Shown: piece by piece, positions 43,601 to 52,320 of the stretch
How positions within the stretch are numbered: the stretch's first letter is position 1
Layout: every line of letters starts with the position of its first letter
Source of the DNA: Sphingobacterium chuzhouense
GTDB taxonomy: Bacteria > Bacteroidota > Bacteroidia > Sphingobacteriales > Sphingobacteriaceae
DNA: 64,000 nt
Assembly (NCBI RefSeq): GCF_014692525.1
Contig: NZ_JACNYL010000001.1
Coordinates: 1,054,001-1,118,000, forward strand
Reading direction: 5' to 3'
Program-made: the position numbers and the translations under genes
The notes under the pieces: model-generated
The model's database searches: none
What the model was told of the DNA's origin: nothing
What the model saw: only the letters and a program-made list of their open reading frames with translations

Positions 43601-44103
43601 TTGGGAATAACAGAAGGCGGTATCAATTTGGTATTAATACTGATTTCAGTTATAAGAACTTTGACCTGTCCGTATTTTTGCAAGGAGTAGGCAAGCGCGA
43701 TATGTGGATGAGTAACGCATTGATATGGCCTTACAGTAACGAATTTGGAACATTGTTCAAACATAGTTTGGACTATTGGACACCGGAAAATCCAGAGGCA
43801 TATTACGGCCGTATATATGCAAATGCTGGATTGAATACAGGAGCAAACAGGCGTGTACAGACTCGCTTTTTACAAGATGGTTCCTATCTACGGGTACGAA
43901 ATATTACCTTAGGTTATAATCTTTCCAAGGATTTGTTAAAAACTAAATTTCTAGAGCGTGTTAGATTGTATGTAACAGGAGAAAATCTTTTTCTTTTCGA
44001 CAAATTGCCCGCAGGTATTGAAGCAGATGCCGAGAATCTTGGTTCTGGAGGAATTTATCCTTACTTAAAAAAATACAGTTTTGGAGTAAACATCAATTTT
44101 TAA
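40648..44103 (+). CDS. susC: SusC/RagA TonB-linked outer-membrane transporter with STN signalling domain
   Basis: A 1151-residue outer-membrane importer of glycan fragments. ATG 40648 is preferred over a GTG at 40615. After a long leader comes the STN domain (~45-115; RLERTDLKNVIKSIEKQTKV) that signals to FecR, then a CarboxypepD_reg-like domain (~130-205), the plug with VGFGTQKKANLTGAVSSVD and the SusC signature ASSIYGARAAFGVILITTK, and the barrel. It is paired with SusD 25 bp downstream. Substrate unknown; the sulfatase in the operon points to a sulfated glycan. Confidence 0.94.
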   Translation: MKIYLHAREGIVPIYLYKTLLMTKLIICLIFIFSIRTFATPSIAQEKVSIRLERTDLKNVIKSIEKQTKVRFIYIDNLLNNTVANVHATNQPWTHVLLPLLSNAGLSIKKLDDQRMVIQPLKNKQEGYPVTGLVVDISGKPLTGVSIIEKSSERGTSTDETGRFSLNASNDQATIVISFIGYLTQEVPVSSQEIRVVLEEDLTSLEEIVVVGFGTQKKANLTGAVSSVDMDKVLGDRPVSSASQALQGALPGMQVTFGSGRPGQSTNLNIRGETSINGGAPLVLVDNVPMNIDDVNPKDIQNVTVLKDAAASSIYGARAAFGVILITTKKAGRNQPTRFNYSTNLTWSTPTTLPEKASPLEFVQGLKDFGNTTNWAGQNVETWLGLLEEYQADPSLYPDGITTVGGTRYPLQEHDMYGAVFTTGKEQLHNLSFSGGSERIAYRLSGMYADEDGIMLTNKDRYKRYNLNAYVNTELFKNFNASANILYKNDNRTTPMNMGEMFYRAITHSSYVNPGYDIAPDGTSIPYGTPNNYLKYEDPTKNYNDDLRLFGKLEYNPLRGLNITAEYTFNKNNTNRQYYQVRHTYMNPNNYTEEHLFNNEYYERTSGITNYNALNLYANYEHSLSDHNFKYLLGTNYEKSHTESYWATRYDLLSPTSPSLGTSTGNQLVGDSFGQYAVLGYFGRINYDYKSRYLLEINGRLDGSSRFQEGSRFGFFPSISAGWNISEEPFMANLRNTVPLLKFRGSFGEIGNQVVRNPDGTEVYFPVTPEMTATNTNWINPETNIRYLAINPPNLVSSTFTWEAVRTLNVGVDIGLFNSKLNTSFDWFRRQTIGMLFRGADLPAVLGAEPPFQNVTDLASKGWEWELSWRDKISEFSYSIGFNLSDNKGIITRINNSAGLIDGYYLNKEIGEIWGYVTDGFYTVDDFVEGTLDNNLMNGQLKDGIPYFNGVAQNPGDVKYQDLNNDGIIFSGNGTLSDPGDMRVIGNNRRRYQFGINTDFSYKNFDLSVFLQGVGKRDMWMSNALIWPYSNEFGTLFKHSLDYWTPENPEAYYGRIYANAGLNTGANRRVQTRFLQDGSYLRVRNITLGYNLSKDLLKTKFLERVRLYVTGENLFLFDKLPAGIEADAENLGSGGIYPYLKKYSFGVNINF

Positions 44104-44128
44104 CAAACTTCAAATCCATTTGATAATC

Positions 44129-45910
44129 ATGAAAAAAGCTTTCAAAAATATAGGATTAGCTATTGCTTTCGCAATATCCACAACAAGTTGTGCAGACTTG
44201 TTGGATTTACAGCCGGAAGGCTCTCTGACCGAACAAACGACTTTCACTACTTACAATAATTTTATAGCCTACGCCTGGCAATTTTATGGTGTTTTTCCCG
44301 GTTATGACGCCAATGTTCCCAATTCAGAGGTTCATTCTGATCTTTTTGCTACCGCAAATACCAACGCAACGTCTGATTGGATATGGCAACGCGTTGTCAT
44401 TCCAGGCTCATCCCCTAACTATAGTGATCCCTTTTCAAGAATCAGAGCTATTAACATCATGCTTGATAACATTGATCAAGCCGCACAACTTACAGACGAG
44501 GAAAAAAAACATATCCGCAGCATCGGTTATTTTTTCAAAGCATTCAATTATATGGACTTGCTCAATAAATACAGCAGTGCAATATGGGTAGAAAATACTG
44601 TTAATGATGGAGATACCGATGTGCTCTACGGTACCCCGGCCTCCCGTGATGAAATTGCACAAAAGATACTTGACATGCTTACCTTTTCTGAGCAAAACAT
44701 CAAACCCGAAGGAGATGGTATCAACACCATTAATACACACGTGGTAAGGGCTTTATTATCTCGCTTTGGACTGAGAGAAGGTACATGGCGTAAATATCAT
44801 GCTCTAAATGACGTTACAAAATATCTACAAGCGAGTCATGAGGCCTCCACAAAGCTGATAAACGATTTCCCAAATTTACATGCCGATTACGATGAATTGT
44901 TTAATAGCGAATCATTGGCAAATGTCGATGAAGTTCTTTTATATAAACAATATGAAATGAACCAAATCACACATTCCTTAGCTTCTTTGGCACGTAACTC
45001 CGCAGGTCGTTGGGATTTGACAAAAAACGCTGTCGATCTTTATTTATTACGGGATGGCGAAACACGTTGGACCAGTAATTTATTTGCTGGAGATCAAACC
45101 CCTTATGATGAGTTTAGAAATCGGGATATCCGTCTATATTATACCGTTCCTCCACCCTTTCGCGTACAAGTAAGCCATCCCAGCTACACATGGGGATATA
45201 CAAATAATGCGGCTGACCGAGAATATATCGACCTCATGGATGAACTTTCCGTGCCCACCCGAAAAACGTTACCCACTATGAATTGGCAAGGATTGATAGT
45301 CATACAGGAACCTCATTTTGTAGATTATAATCTCGGACAACCATTTAATGTAACTTTCACGGGCTATAGGTTCTATAAATTTAGTAACAAAATTAACATG
45401 ATACAAAATGTTGACATCAATGATGCTCCAATCTTTCGCATGGGGGAAATATTGCTTAATCACGTCGAAACTGCCTATGAATTGGAAAATATCAATCAAA
45501 ATGTAATAGACGAGACGATCAATAAATTACGAGCAAGAGGACAAGTGGCATCCCTACAAATTGATAATATTCCAGCCGATCCGACCCGCGACGCAGAAAT
45601 TAGTCCCTTACTTTGGGAAATCAGAAGGGAACGGGCAGTGGAGCTGATGGGCGAAGGTTTCCGTTTTGATGATCTTAGAAGATGGAAAAAAATGGACTAC
45701 GCAGTTGAACGTAAAATTGGACGTTACATTACAAAAGGAGTAGATGTGCCTGCAAACTCGCCTATTCCTATCCTCAACAATGCTACTGCAGGATACATAG
45801 CTTACGAAGGTCAAGCACCTACACCTTTTCCAGAGCATTACTACTTATATCCGATACCATCAGCTGAAATTGTATTGAATGATAATATCAAACAAAACCC
45901 GGATTGGTAG
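44129..45910 (+). CDS. susD: SusD/RagB family glycan-binding lipoprotein
   Basis: A 593-residue surface lipoprotein that forms the lid of the SusC transporter. ATG 44129 is used (the frame goes back to a TTG at 44120). Lipobox TTSC with C21 as lipidated residue. Family traits are LQPEGSLTEQTTF after the lipobox, helical repeats (INIMLDNIDQAAQLTDEEKK; GYFFKAFNYMDLLNKY), and the C-terminal segment RERAVELMGEGFRFDDLRRW followed by YPIPSAEI and NPDW. It shares the transcript with susC. Confidence 0.94.
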   Translation: MKKAFKNIGLAIAFAISTTSCADLLDLQPEGSLTEQTTFTTYNNFIAYAWQFYGVFPGYDANVPNSEVHSDLFATANTNATSDWIWQRVVIPGSSPNYSDPFSRIRAINIMLDNIDQAAQLTDEEKKHIRSIGYFFKAFNYMDLLNKYSSAIWVENTVNDGDTDVLYGTPASRDEIAQKILDMLTFSEQNIKPEGDGINTINTHVVRALLSRFGLREGTWRKYHALNDVTKYLQASHEASTKLINDFPNLHADYDELFNSESLANVDEVLLYKQYEMNQITHSLASLARNSAGRWDLTKNAVDLYLLRDGETRWTSNLFAGDQTPYDEFRNRDIRLYYTVPPPFRVQVSHPSYTWGYTNNAADREYIDLMDELSVPTRKTLPTMNWQGLIVIQEPHFVDYNLGQPFNVTFTGYRFYKFSNKINMIQNVDINDAPIFRMGEILLNHVETAYELENINQNVIDETINKLRARGQVASLQIDNIPADPTRDAEISPLLWEIRRERAVELMGEGFRFDDLRRWKKMDYAVERKIGRYITKGVDVPANSPIPILNNATAGYIAYEGQAPTPFPEHYYLYPIPSAEIVLNDNIKQNPDW

Positions 45911-45951
45911 TTTTCTATAAATTTGTATAAGACTTGAAAAAATAGATTAGC

Positions 45952-47373
45952 ATGAACTTACATATTTCCATATTCATCATTTCCTTGCTGTGTAGTATTT
46001 ATCTGCCTTCCACAGCCCAACAACAAAAACCAAATATTGTCTTTATTCTAGCCGACGATCTAGGTATCGGCGACATCGGCCCTTATGGACAAGAAAAAAT
46101 TAAAACACCCAACTTGGATAAACTCGCTAGCCGCGGTATGCGATTTGAAAATTTCTACTCGGGCACATCCGTATGTGCACCATCCCGTTCCGCGCTGATG
46201 ACAGGGCAGCACACGGGACACACCTACATCCGGGGGAACAAAGAAATTCAGCCGGAAGGACAGGAACCGCTGGCCGATAGCATCACAACCGTTGCCATGT
46301 TACTGAAAAAAGCCGGTTATACAACAGGGGCTTTTGGAAAATGGGGGTTGGGCATGGTCGGCACGTCCGGTGATCCACTGAAAAAAGGATTTGATGAGTT
46401 TTACGGCTACAATTGCCAACGTCAATCCCATCGCTACTATCCCACCCACCTATGGCATAATACCGAAAAGATAGTGTTGGAGGGAAATGATCTGCAGCAA
46501 AAAATACATTATGCACCCGAGCTAATCCAGCAGAAAACACTGGCTTTTATCGAGGCAAACCAACAAAAACCTTTCTTTCTTTTTGTCCCTACCGTGCTTC
46601 CTCATGCGGAATTGGCTGGTCCTAACGACGAATTCTATCAGCAGTATAGCGCTAGCTTTCCGGAGACGGCACATAAGGGGAATGATTATGGTCCGAATGC
46701 CACCGTTCCCGGCTATGCATCCGTTGAAAAGCCCCGTGCTACATTCGCCGCTATGATCAGCCGCCTAGATCATTACGTGGGCGAAATCGTAGATAAACTG
46801 GAACAATTGGGGCTATCCGATAATACGTTAATTATTTTCACCAGTGACAATGGGGCACATCGGGAAGGCGGGGCTGATCCTCAATTTTTCAACAGCTCTG
46901 CCGGATTAAAAGGATACAAACGCGATCTTTACGAAGGTGGCATTAAAGTTCCCATGCTGGCGGTTTGGCCGGGTAAAATAAGCCCCGCAAGTACAACACC
47001 CCATCTCGCTGCTTTTTGGGATGTACTACCGACACTCGCGGAGGCCTCCGGCATTTCGACACCTGATTTTACAGACGGGATTTCGATATTTCCCACACTC
47101 ACTGGAAAAGGAAAACAACACAAGCATCAGTACCTGTATTGGGAATTCCATGAAGACGGAGGAAGACAAGCGGTCCGTGCGGACAACTGGAAATTGGTAA
47201 GACTTAAAGTTAAAGATGGAAGTCAAACCACCGAGGAGCTATACAACTTAAAGGATGATCCGACAGAGAGCAATAATATCATCCGCAAGCATGGCGAAAT
47301 AGCCAAAAAACTCGGAAAATATATCGATGAGGCTCATCGGGAAAGTCCTATCTTTCCTTTGATAAAGCAGTAA
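45952..47373 (+). CDS. Exported sulfatase (Cys-type, formylglycine)
   Basis: A 473-residue arylsulfatase-family (S1) enzyme with a signal peptide (residues 1-22). The catalytic signature C75-A-P-S-R79 followed by SALMTGQH identifies the cysteine converted to formylglycine; metal ligands appear in NIVFILADDLGIGD and FTSDNGAHREGG. The other family segments (GKWGLGMVG, KVPMLAVWPGKI, LKDDPTE) are in order. A maturase (anSME or FGE) is required and is not encoded in the window. It is the only hydrolase in the locus, so it probably trims sulfate from a glycan taken up or pre-degraded elsewhere. Exact sulfate position is unknown. Confidence 0.93.
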   Translation: MNLHISIFIISLLCSIYLPSTAQQQKPNIVFILADDLGIGDIGPYGQEKIKTPNLDKLASRGMRFENFYSGTSVCAPSRSALMTGQHTGHTYIRGNKEIQPEGQEPLADSITTVAMLLKKAGYTTGAFGKWGLGMVGTSGDPLKKGFDEFYGYNCQRQSHRYYPTHLWHNTEKIVLEGNDLQQKIHYAPELIQQKTLAFIEANQQKPFFLFVPTVLPHAELAGPNDEFYQQYSASFPETAHKGNDYGPNATVPGYASVEKPRATFAAMISRLDHYVGEIVDKLEQLGLSDNTLIIFTSDNGAHREGGADPQFFNSSAGLKGYKRDLYEGGIKVPMLAVWPGKISPASTTPHLAAFWDVLPTLAEASGISTPDFTDGISIFPTLTGKGKQHKHQYLYWEFHEDGGRQAVRADNWKLVRLKVKDGSQTTEELYNLKDDPTESNNIIRKHGEIAKKLGKYIDEAHRESPIFPLIKQ

Positions 47374-47376
47374 AAT

Positions 47377-47411
47377 GTAGCCGTTTATCTATCGCGAAGA
47401 TAAACGGCTAC
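47377..47411. terminator. Bidirectional terminator between sulfatase and radA
   Basis: A perfect 14-bp stem (47377-47390 with 47398-47411) with a 7-nt loop. It lies 3 bp after the sulfatase stop and 46 bp beyond the radA stop, serving two convergent transcripts. Confidence 0.85.
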
Positions 47412-47457
47412 TATCAAATTTCCCCAGTTCAACAATCAGGAACTTTCGGTATAATTT

Positions 47458-48843
47458 TTAACTAAATAAAGCGCTAAATAGATTCTCTAAGGTTGCCAAT
47501 GGGCGAATCGCAATATCGTACTTTTTAGCGTCCAACCCTTTTGTATTATATTTCGAAATAAAAATTCCCTCGAAACCCAATTTTTCTGCCTCCGTAATCC
47601 GTTGTTCGATACGGTTTACCGCTCGAATTTCGCCGGACAACCCTACTTCTCCCGCAAATGTAACCTGCGATGGCAACGGGATATCCTGTTGAGAAGATAT
47701 TAATGCCGCGATAACAGCCAGATCGATAGCAGGGTCTTCTACACGCAATCCTCCGGCAATATTCAAGAAGACATCTTGCGCACTGAGCCGAAATCCAAAA
47801 CGTTTTTCCAAAACAGCTAATAGCATACTCAGACGTTTTGTATCAAAACCTGTCGACGTTCGTTGTGGTGTTCCAAAAGCAGAATTGCTTACCAGCGCCT
47901 GCACTTCAATCATCAAGGGCCGAACACCTTCCAACATAGCCGCAATAGCAACCCCGCTTACCGGTTCGTCACGCTGAGAAATCATAATTTCTGAAGGATT
48001 GGAAACTTCACGAAGCCCTGATCCCTGCATTTCGTATATCCCCAATTCAGAGGATGAACCGAAACGATTCTTTACTGCTCGCAGGATACGATACACATGA
48101 TTCCGATCTCCCTCAAACTGCAACACCGTATCTACCATGTGTTCCAATACTTTTGGTCCGGCAATAGAGCCATCTTTGGTGATATGCCCTACAATAAAAA
48201 CCGGCGTACTGGTTTCCTTCGCAAAGCGCAAAAGTTCTGCTGTACATTCTCTAACCTGAGATACGGAGCCAGGAGCTGATTCGATCTGGGATGAGTGTAG
48301 CGTCTGAATCGAATCAATAACCACCATATCGGGCTGTACGGTTTCAATTTGCTTAAAAATCTGTTGTGTGGATGTCTCGGTCAGGATATAACAATTTGCG
48401 GTAGAGCTCTGTGCCAATCGTTCTGCCCGCATCTTGATCTGTTGTTCGCTTTCCTCACCCGAGATGTAAAGTGTTTTGACTTTCGGTATACCCAATGCCA
48501 GTTGCAGCATCAGTGTTGATTTTCCAATTCCAGGTTCACCTCCTATCAGGACAAGTGATCCTGGTACAATCCCCCCACCTAACACCCGGTTAAATTCTTT
48601 ATCCGGTGTTGTCAAACGTTGTTCATCCTGATAAACAATTTCGTTGATGATCGCCGCTTTGTTTGTTCGTCGTGAAGACGTAGGCGTCGTGGTACTTCGC
48701 CACTCGGGCACTTTAGAACTTGTCTTTTCTATCATTTCTTCGACAAAAGTGTTCCACTGTTTACACGACGGGCATTGCCCTAACCATTTAGCCGATTCGT
48801 ACCCACAATGTTGACAGAAATATGTTGATTTCACTTTAGCCAT
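47458..48843 (-). CDS. radA: DNA repair protein RadA
   Basis: RecA-like ATPase that helps branch migration in recombination. The N-terminal zinc finger is C10-x2-C13 ... C24-x2-C27; the Walker A motif GGEPGIGKSTL is near residues 97-107; KNRFG, the RadA-specific motif, lies in AVKNRFGSSSELG; the C-terminal Lon-like domain contains FLNIAGGLRVEDPAIDLAVI. The length of 461 is typical. It follows a serine hydrolase gene on the same strand with a 26-bp gap but is otherwise unrelated. Confidence 0.96.
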   Translation of the reverse strand: MAKVKSTYFCQHCGYESAKWLGQCPSCKQWNTFVEEMIEKTSSKVPEWRSTTTPTSSRRTNKAAIINEIVYQDEQRLTTPDKEFNRVLGGGIVPGSLVLIGGEPGIGKSTLMLQLALGIPKVKTLYISGEESEQQIKMRAERLAQSSTANCYILTETSTQQIFKQIETVQPDMVVIDSIQTLHSSQIESAPGSVSQVRECTAELLRFAKETSTPVFIVGHITKDGSIAGPKVLEHMVDTVLQFEGDRNHVYRILRAVKNRFGSSSELGIYEMQGSGLREVSNPSEIMISQRDEPVSGVAIAAMLEGVRPLMIEVQALVSNSAFGTPQRTSTGFDTKRLSMLLAVLEKRFGFRLSAQDVFLNIAGGLRVEDPAIDLAVIAALISSQQDIPLPSQVTFAGEVGLSGEIRAVNRIEQRITEAEKLGFEGIFISKYNTKGLDAKKYDIAIRPLATLENLFSALFS

Positions 48844-48869
48844 TGAGCGAAGTTAAGGATTATTTTGCA

Positions 48870-50588
48870 TTACAACCCGTCATAAATAGCATCCTGTATA
48901 CGACTTCGTATATTCAAATCCAACAGCTTTGTCGAAACCTGTGGATGAACCCGATTCGATAAGAAAATATAGATAAGTTGATTTTTTGGATCGATCCATA
49001 TACAAGTCCCTGTATAGCCAGTGTGCCCAAACACGGATTCATTCGCCAATCGAGACGGATATTCTTTTTTCTTGTCCGGATCAGCCCGATCAAAACCGAG
49101 TCCACGCCGACTGGTTAATGATTGTTTCGATGTAAATAAATCGACTGTCTCCGGCCTGAAATACCGGATACCACCATACTCACCTCTATTTAACAGTAAT
49201 TGGCCATAAATGGCCAGGTCATTTGCCGTAGCAAAAAGCCCCGCATGTCCCGCAACACCACCAGCCATCGCAGCACCTTCATCATGTACATACCCCTGTA
49301 ATAGCTCTTTTCGAAAAACGGTGTCGTTCTGGGTAGGTACAATACGGTCTTTTGCAAAGCGCTGACGCGGATTATAGCCTGCTGTTTTCATGCCTATAGG
49401 TTGATAAAGCAGTTCCTGTACGTAGTCCTCCATAGGCTTAGACGTCATACGTTCCGCAATTTCTTTCATGACGTACATACTGATATCGCTATATACATAG
49501 TTACCGACAGGCTTTACGGGAGATTGCATCATTTGCGGCCACATGACATCTCTGTAATAGTTATTTCGGAGGTAGGCTTTGTCCGCCACACGCACTTGGT
49601 GAGCTGTATCTGGTTTATGGATTAAATCACCCGGTTTCAGATTTCGATAAAAGGGGATAAAAGGGGTAAACCCTGCTTCATGCAACAACACACTGCGAAG
49701 TGTAATATCTTTTTTGTTCGTTTCCTGCACTTGTCCTAAATAACAGCCCATGGTACTATCCAGATTAATAATATCTCTTTCTTGAAGATGCATAATAACC
49801 GGGGTTGTACCAGCAATCTTACTGACGGATGCGAGATCGAATATATCAGAGGTCTTCGTTTTTACATTAGTACCATAAGTATGGGTGCCATATGCTTTAT
49901 CTAAAATAACCTGTCCATCTTTCACCGCCATAACAACCAGTCCCGGTGTTGCGCGTTCCTGGATAGCCTCTGCAGCAATGGCATCAATCTTTTTTGTCAT
50001 GCTCTCGATATCCAACCCGCAGGAATTTTCTGTAGCATACTGCAAGCGGGTTTGCTCTGTTCTATTTTGCCCTTGCGTAATGGCTAATCCTCCAAAAACC
50101 GACATGGCAGCATATTGCTGAGCCTCGTTATTAAATTCGGGGTAAATCAACTCCGAAAACCGACCTTGTAAGCGCCCCCGTGACCAACTCGAAGACGTCG
50201 CCCTATTTTCAAATCGTACGACAATAATTTGTTTATTGTGCACAATAGATTGTTGAATCAGCAACAATAGATCGTTTCGGAGATCTTCCTTCGTTCCGGC
50301 TATAATGATGGTATTGTGATATTTCGTATGCTCTTCGTAACCGTTGAAATCAAAGCTTTCAACATCCGCATAACGCTTTACCATGTTTACAAAATGAGCG
50401 TATTTATTAGGAAACGGTGTAATTACCGCCAAACGGTGCCTATCTAGACGCTTTAAGGGTACTATACCTCCTCCATTTTGGGTCATAATAACCTTATTGA
50501 CAACAGTTTGCTTGTATTGAGCAAAGCTGCTTAATGCCGGTGCTGCTGTTAACAGTAGGGCACAGATGTAAAGTATTGTTTTTTTCAT
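48870..50588 (-). CDS. Exported serine hydrolase with GH3 C-terminal-like N-domain
   Basis: A 572-residue protein from ATG 50588, which begins a signal peptide (MKKTILYICALLLTAAPALS); the frame goes on to an unneeded upstream start. Residues ~27-190 resemble the C-terminal domain of family-3 glycosidases (MTQNGGGIVPLKRLDRHRLA). Residues ~200-572 are a class-C beta-lactamase/D-aminopeptidase-type serine hydrolase, with SVSK as the catalytic S-x-x-K and YSD (in YVYSDISMYV) as the Y-x-N-like element; HTGYTGT near the end. Related proteins are often longer, with a catalytic GH3 domain in front. Its absence suggests a truncated architecture active on cell-wall or peptide substrates. Confidence 0.8.
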   Translation of the reverse strand: MKKTILYICALLLTAAPALSSFAQYKQTVVNKVIMTQNGGGIVPLKRLDRHRLAVITPFPNKYAHFVNMVKRYADVESFDFNGYEEHTKYHNTIIIAGTKEDLRNDLLLLIQQSIVHNKQIIVVRFENRATSSSWSRGRLQGRFSELIYPEFNNEAQQYAAMSVFGGLAITQGQNRTEQTRLQYATENSCGLDIESMTKKIDAIAAEAIQERATPGLVVMAVKDGQVILDKAYGTHTYGTNVKTKTSDIFDLASVSKIAGTTPVIMHLQERDIINLDSTMGCYLGQVQETNKKDITLRSVLLHEAGFTPFIPFYRNLKPGDLIHKPDTAHQVRVADKAYLRNNYYRDVMWPQMMQSPVKPVGNYVYSDISMYVMKEIAERMTSKPMEDYVQELLYQPIGMKTAGYNPRQRFAKDRIVPTQNDTVFRKELLQGYVHDEGAAMAGGVAGHAGLFATANDLAIYGQLLLNRGEYGGIRYFRPETVDLFTSKQSLTSRRGLGFDRADPDKKKEYPSRLANESVFGHTGYTGTCIWIDPKNQLIYIFLSNRVHPQVSTKLLDLNIRSRIQDAIYDGL

Positions 50589-50621
50589 GCTTAGGTTCAA
50601 ATTTAAAAAAGTTTTTTGTTT

Positions 50622-50629
50622 CAAACATA
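50622..50629 (-). promoter_or_regulatory. -7 element of the serine hydrolase gene
   Basis: TATGTTTG on the minus strand, an exact TAnnTTTG match, 33 bp upstream of the ATG at 50588. It supports that start over the longer frame beginning at 50633. Confidence 0.5.
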
Positions 50630-50683
50630 TCATCTATATTTCCTCCGTAAAATAGCCCTTGATGGCTGAGGAGAGCTAAAGCA

Positions 50684-50732
50684 AATTCATTTTATATTTA
50701 TGCACAATTAAAATTGCATATAAAAATGAATT
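50684..50732. repeat. Imperfect inverted repeat between hydrolase and xseA
   Basis: AATTCATTTTATA (50684-50696) pairs with the segment 50719-50732 with one bulge, and inside it TGCACAATT faces AATTGCA. It lies in the divergent intergenic region, so it is more likely a regulatory or extruded structure than a terminator. Confidence 0.35.
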
Positions 50733-50783
50733 ACTCATGATAATTTTATATTTTAGGAATTCGTGAATGCAAAGCATTTTATT

Positions 50784-50791
50784 TAGGTTTG
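50784..50791 (+). promoter_or_regulatory. -7 element very close to the xseA start
   Basis: TAGGTTTG is an exact TAnnTTTG match ending only 4 bp before the ATG at 50796. If used, transcription would begin at or next to the start codon (leaderless message). It could also be fortuitous. Confidence 0.35.
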
Positions 50792-50795
50792 ATCT

Positions 50796-52046
50796 ATGCC
50801 CGAAGTTATAGACAATAAGACTATATTTTCCCTCTTGGAAGTATCTCGCAGTATTCAAAAAACCATTGCGGATAGATATAGAAGTCTATATTGGATAAAG
50901 GCAGAGATGAACAAGCTCAACTACTACACCCATTCGGGACACTGTTATCCCGAACTAGTCGAGAAAAAAGATGGTAAAGTAGTAGCAGAAATGCGTTCGA
51001 TATTGTGGAAAGCCGATTACCAACGAATTAATGATCAATTCCGCAAACTGCTAAATGAACCATTAAGAGACGGCATTACCGTTTTATTCCAAGCCGCTAT
51101 TTCTTACGACCCGTTGTATGGATTTAGCCTTAAAATCGTCGATATAGATCCTACATTTGTGCTAGGGGAGTTAGAAAAGGAGAAACGAGAGAGTATTCGA
51201 AAACTGCAGGAAGAAGGTATATTCCATGCTAATAAAAATCTACCGTTTCCTCTCCTACCCAAGCGTCTTGCAATCATCTCCGTGGAAACGAGCAAAGGGC
51301 TGTCTGATTTTTTTAAAATTATTCAGCGGAATCCTTGGCAATATAAATTTGAATATACTTTGTTCCCCGCACTGTTACAGGGAGACAAATCTATTCCATC
51401 TATTATCAGACAGTTAGCCAATATTGCCGAGAAAACCGAAGAGTTTGATGCTATTGCAATTATTCGCGGAGGCGGTGGAGAGGTAGGACTTTCCTCTTAC
51501 AATAACTATCAATTGGCTAAAGCCATTGCGATCTTTCCAATTCCTGTTATCACCGGTATCGGACATTCCACCAATGAAACCGTCAGTGAGATGGTTGCAT
51601 ACCAAAATGCGATTACCCCTAGTGAGCTCGCCGACTTCCTGATACAGAAGTTTCATCAATTTGCCATACCGGTGGTTGAAGCTCAGAACCGTATCATACA
51701 AGCTTCAAAAAGTCTGTTTGAACGAGAAGAGCGTTTATTGATGCAATTCAGCCAATCCATATCCTGGAACAGTAAAGCGGTACTTGCCACCCAGGAACAT
51801 AAGCTGACGACATTAACTAATCACTTGCAACTATTCTATAGGCAATTATTGAAAGACCGGAAAGCAGATCTCAATAGTATACAAAGATTGTTGCAGTTGG
51901 CAGATCCAAAGCAGTTGCTTAGAAAGGGATTTAGCATCACCAAAATTAATGGTCATGCAATTACGCAAGATATTTCCGTGCAGGTGGGCGACGAAATAGA
52001 AACCATCCTGTATGAAGGAACAGTGTACAGCAAAGTAATAAAATAA
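50796..52046 (+). CDS. xseA: Exodeoxyribonuclease VII large subunit
   Basis: Catalytic subunit of ExoVII, which degrades single-stranded DNA. The N-terminal OB-fold spans ~10-110 (YWIKAEMNKLNYYTHSGHCY), and the catalytic domain follows with RLAIISVETSKGLSDFF, IIRGGGGEVGLSSYN, and ITGIGHSTNETVSEMVAYQN, then the coiled-coil region and the C-terminal RKGFSITKINGHAI. The length of 416 is normal. xseB follows after 16 bp, confirming identity. Confidence 0.95.
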   Translation: MPEVIDNKTIFSLLEVSRSIQKTIADRYRSLYWIKAEMNKLNYYTHSGHCYPELVEKKDGKVVAEMRSILWKADYQRINDQFRKLLNEPLRDGITVLFQAAISYDPLYGFSLKIVDIDPTFVLGELEKEKRESIRKLQEEGIFHANKNLPFPLLPKRLAIISVETSKGLSDFFKIIQRNPWQYKFEYTLFPALLQGDKSIPSIIRQLANIAEKTEEFDAIAIIRGGGGEVGLSSYNNYQLAKAIAIFPIPVITGIGHSTNETVSEMVAYQNAITPSELADFLIQKFHQFAIPVVEAQNRIIQASKSLFEREERLLMQFSQSISWNSKAVLATQEHKLTTLTNHLQLFYRQLLKDRKADLNSIQRLLQLADPKQLLRKGFSITKINGHAITQDISVQVGDEIETILYEGTVYSKVIK

Positions 52047-52062
52047 ATCATGTAACGATATC

Positions 52063-52308
52063 ATGGAAAACACATACACCTATAACGATGCATTTGAAGA
52101 ACTTCAGTTGATAGTATCGGAAATCGAATCCGGACAAACTAATGTAGATGAACTTACAGAAAAGATACGCAGAGCTTCCCAACTAATAGCTATTTGCAAA
52201 GCAAAACTAACTTCCTCCGAAGAGGAAGTAGAAAAGCTATTGGCAAAACTAGCAGAAACCGCAGCTGATGAAGTAGCAGAAGAAGCGGATGACGACGAGG
52301 AGGAATAA
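52063..52308 (+). CDS. xseB: Exodeoxyribonuclease VII small subunit
   Basis: An 81-residue helical subunit that coats XseA. YNDAFEELQLIVSEIESGQT and VDELTEKIRRASQLIAICKA are the family core; the tail is strongly acidic (EEADDDEEE). Adjacent to xseA, as usual. Confidence 0.93.
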   Translation: MENTYTYNDAFEELQLIVSEIESGQTNVDELTEKIRRASQLIAICKAKLTSSEEEVEKLLAKLAETAADEVAEEADDDEEE

Positions 52309-52320
52309 TTTTAGCAGTAA

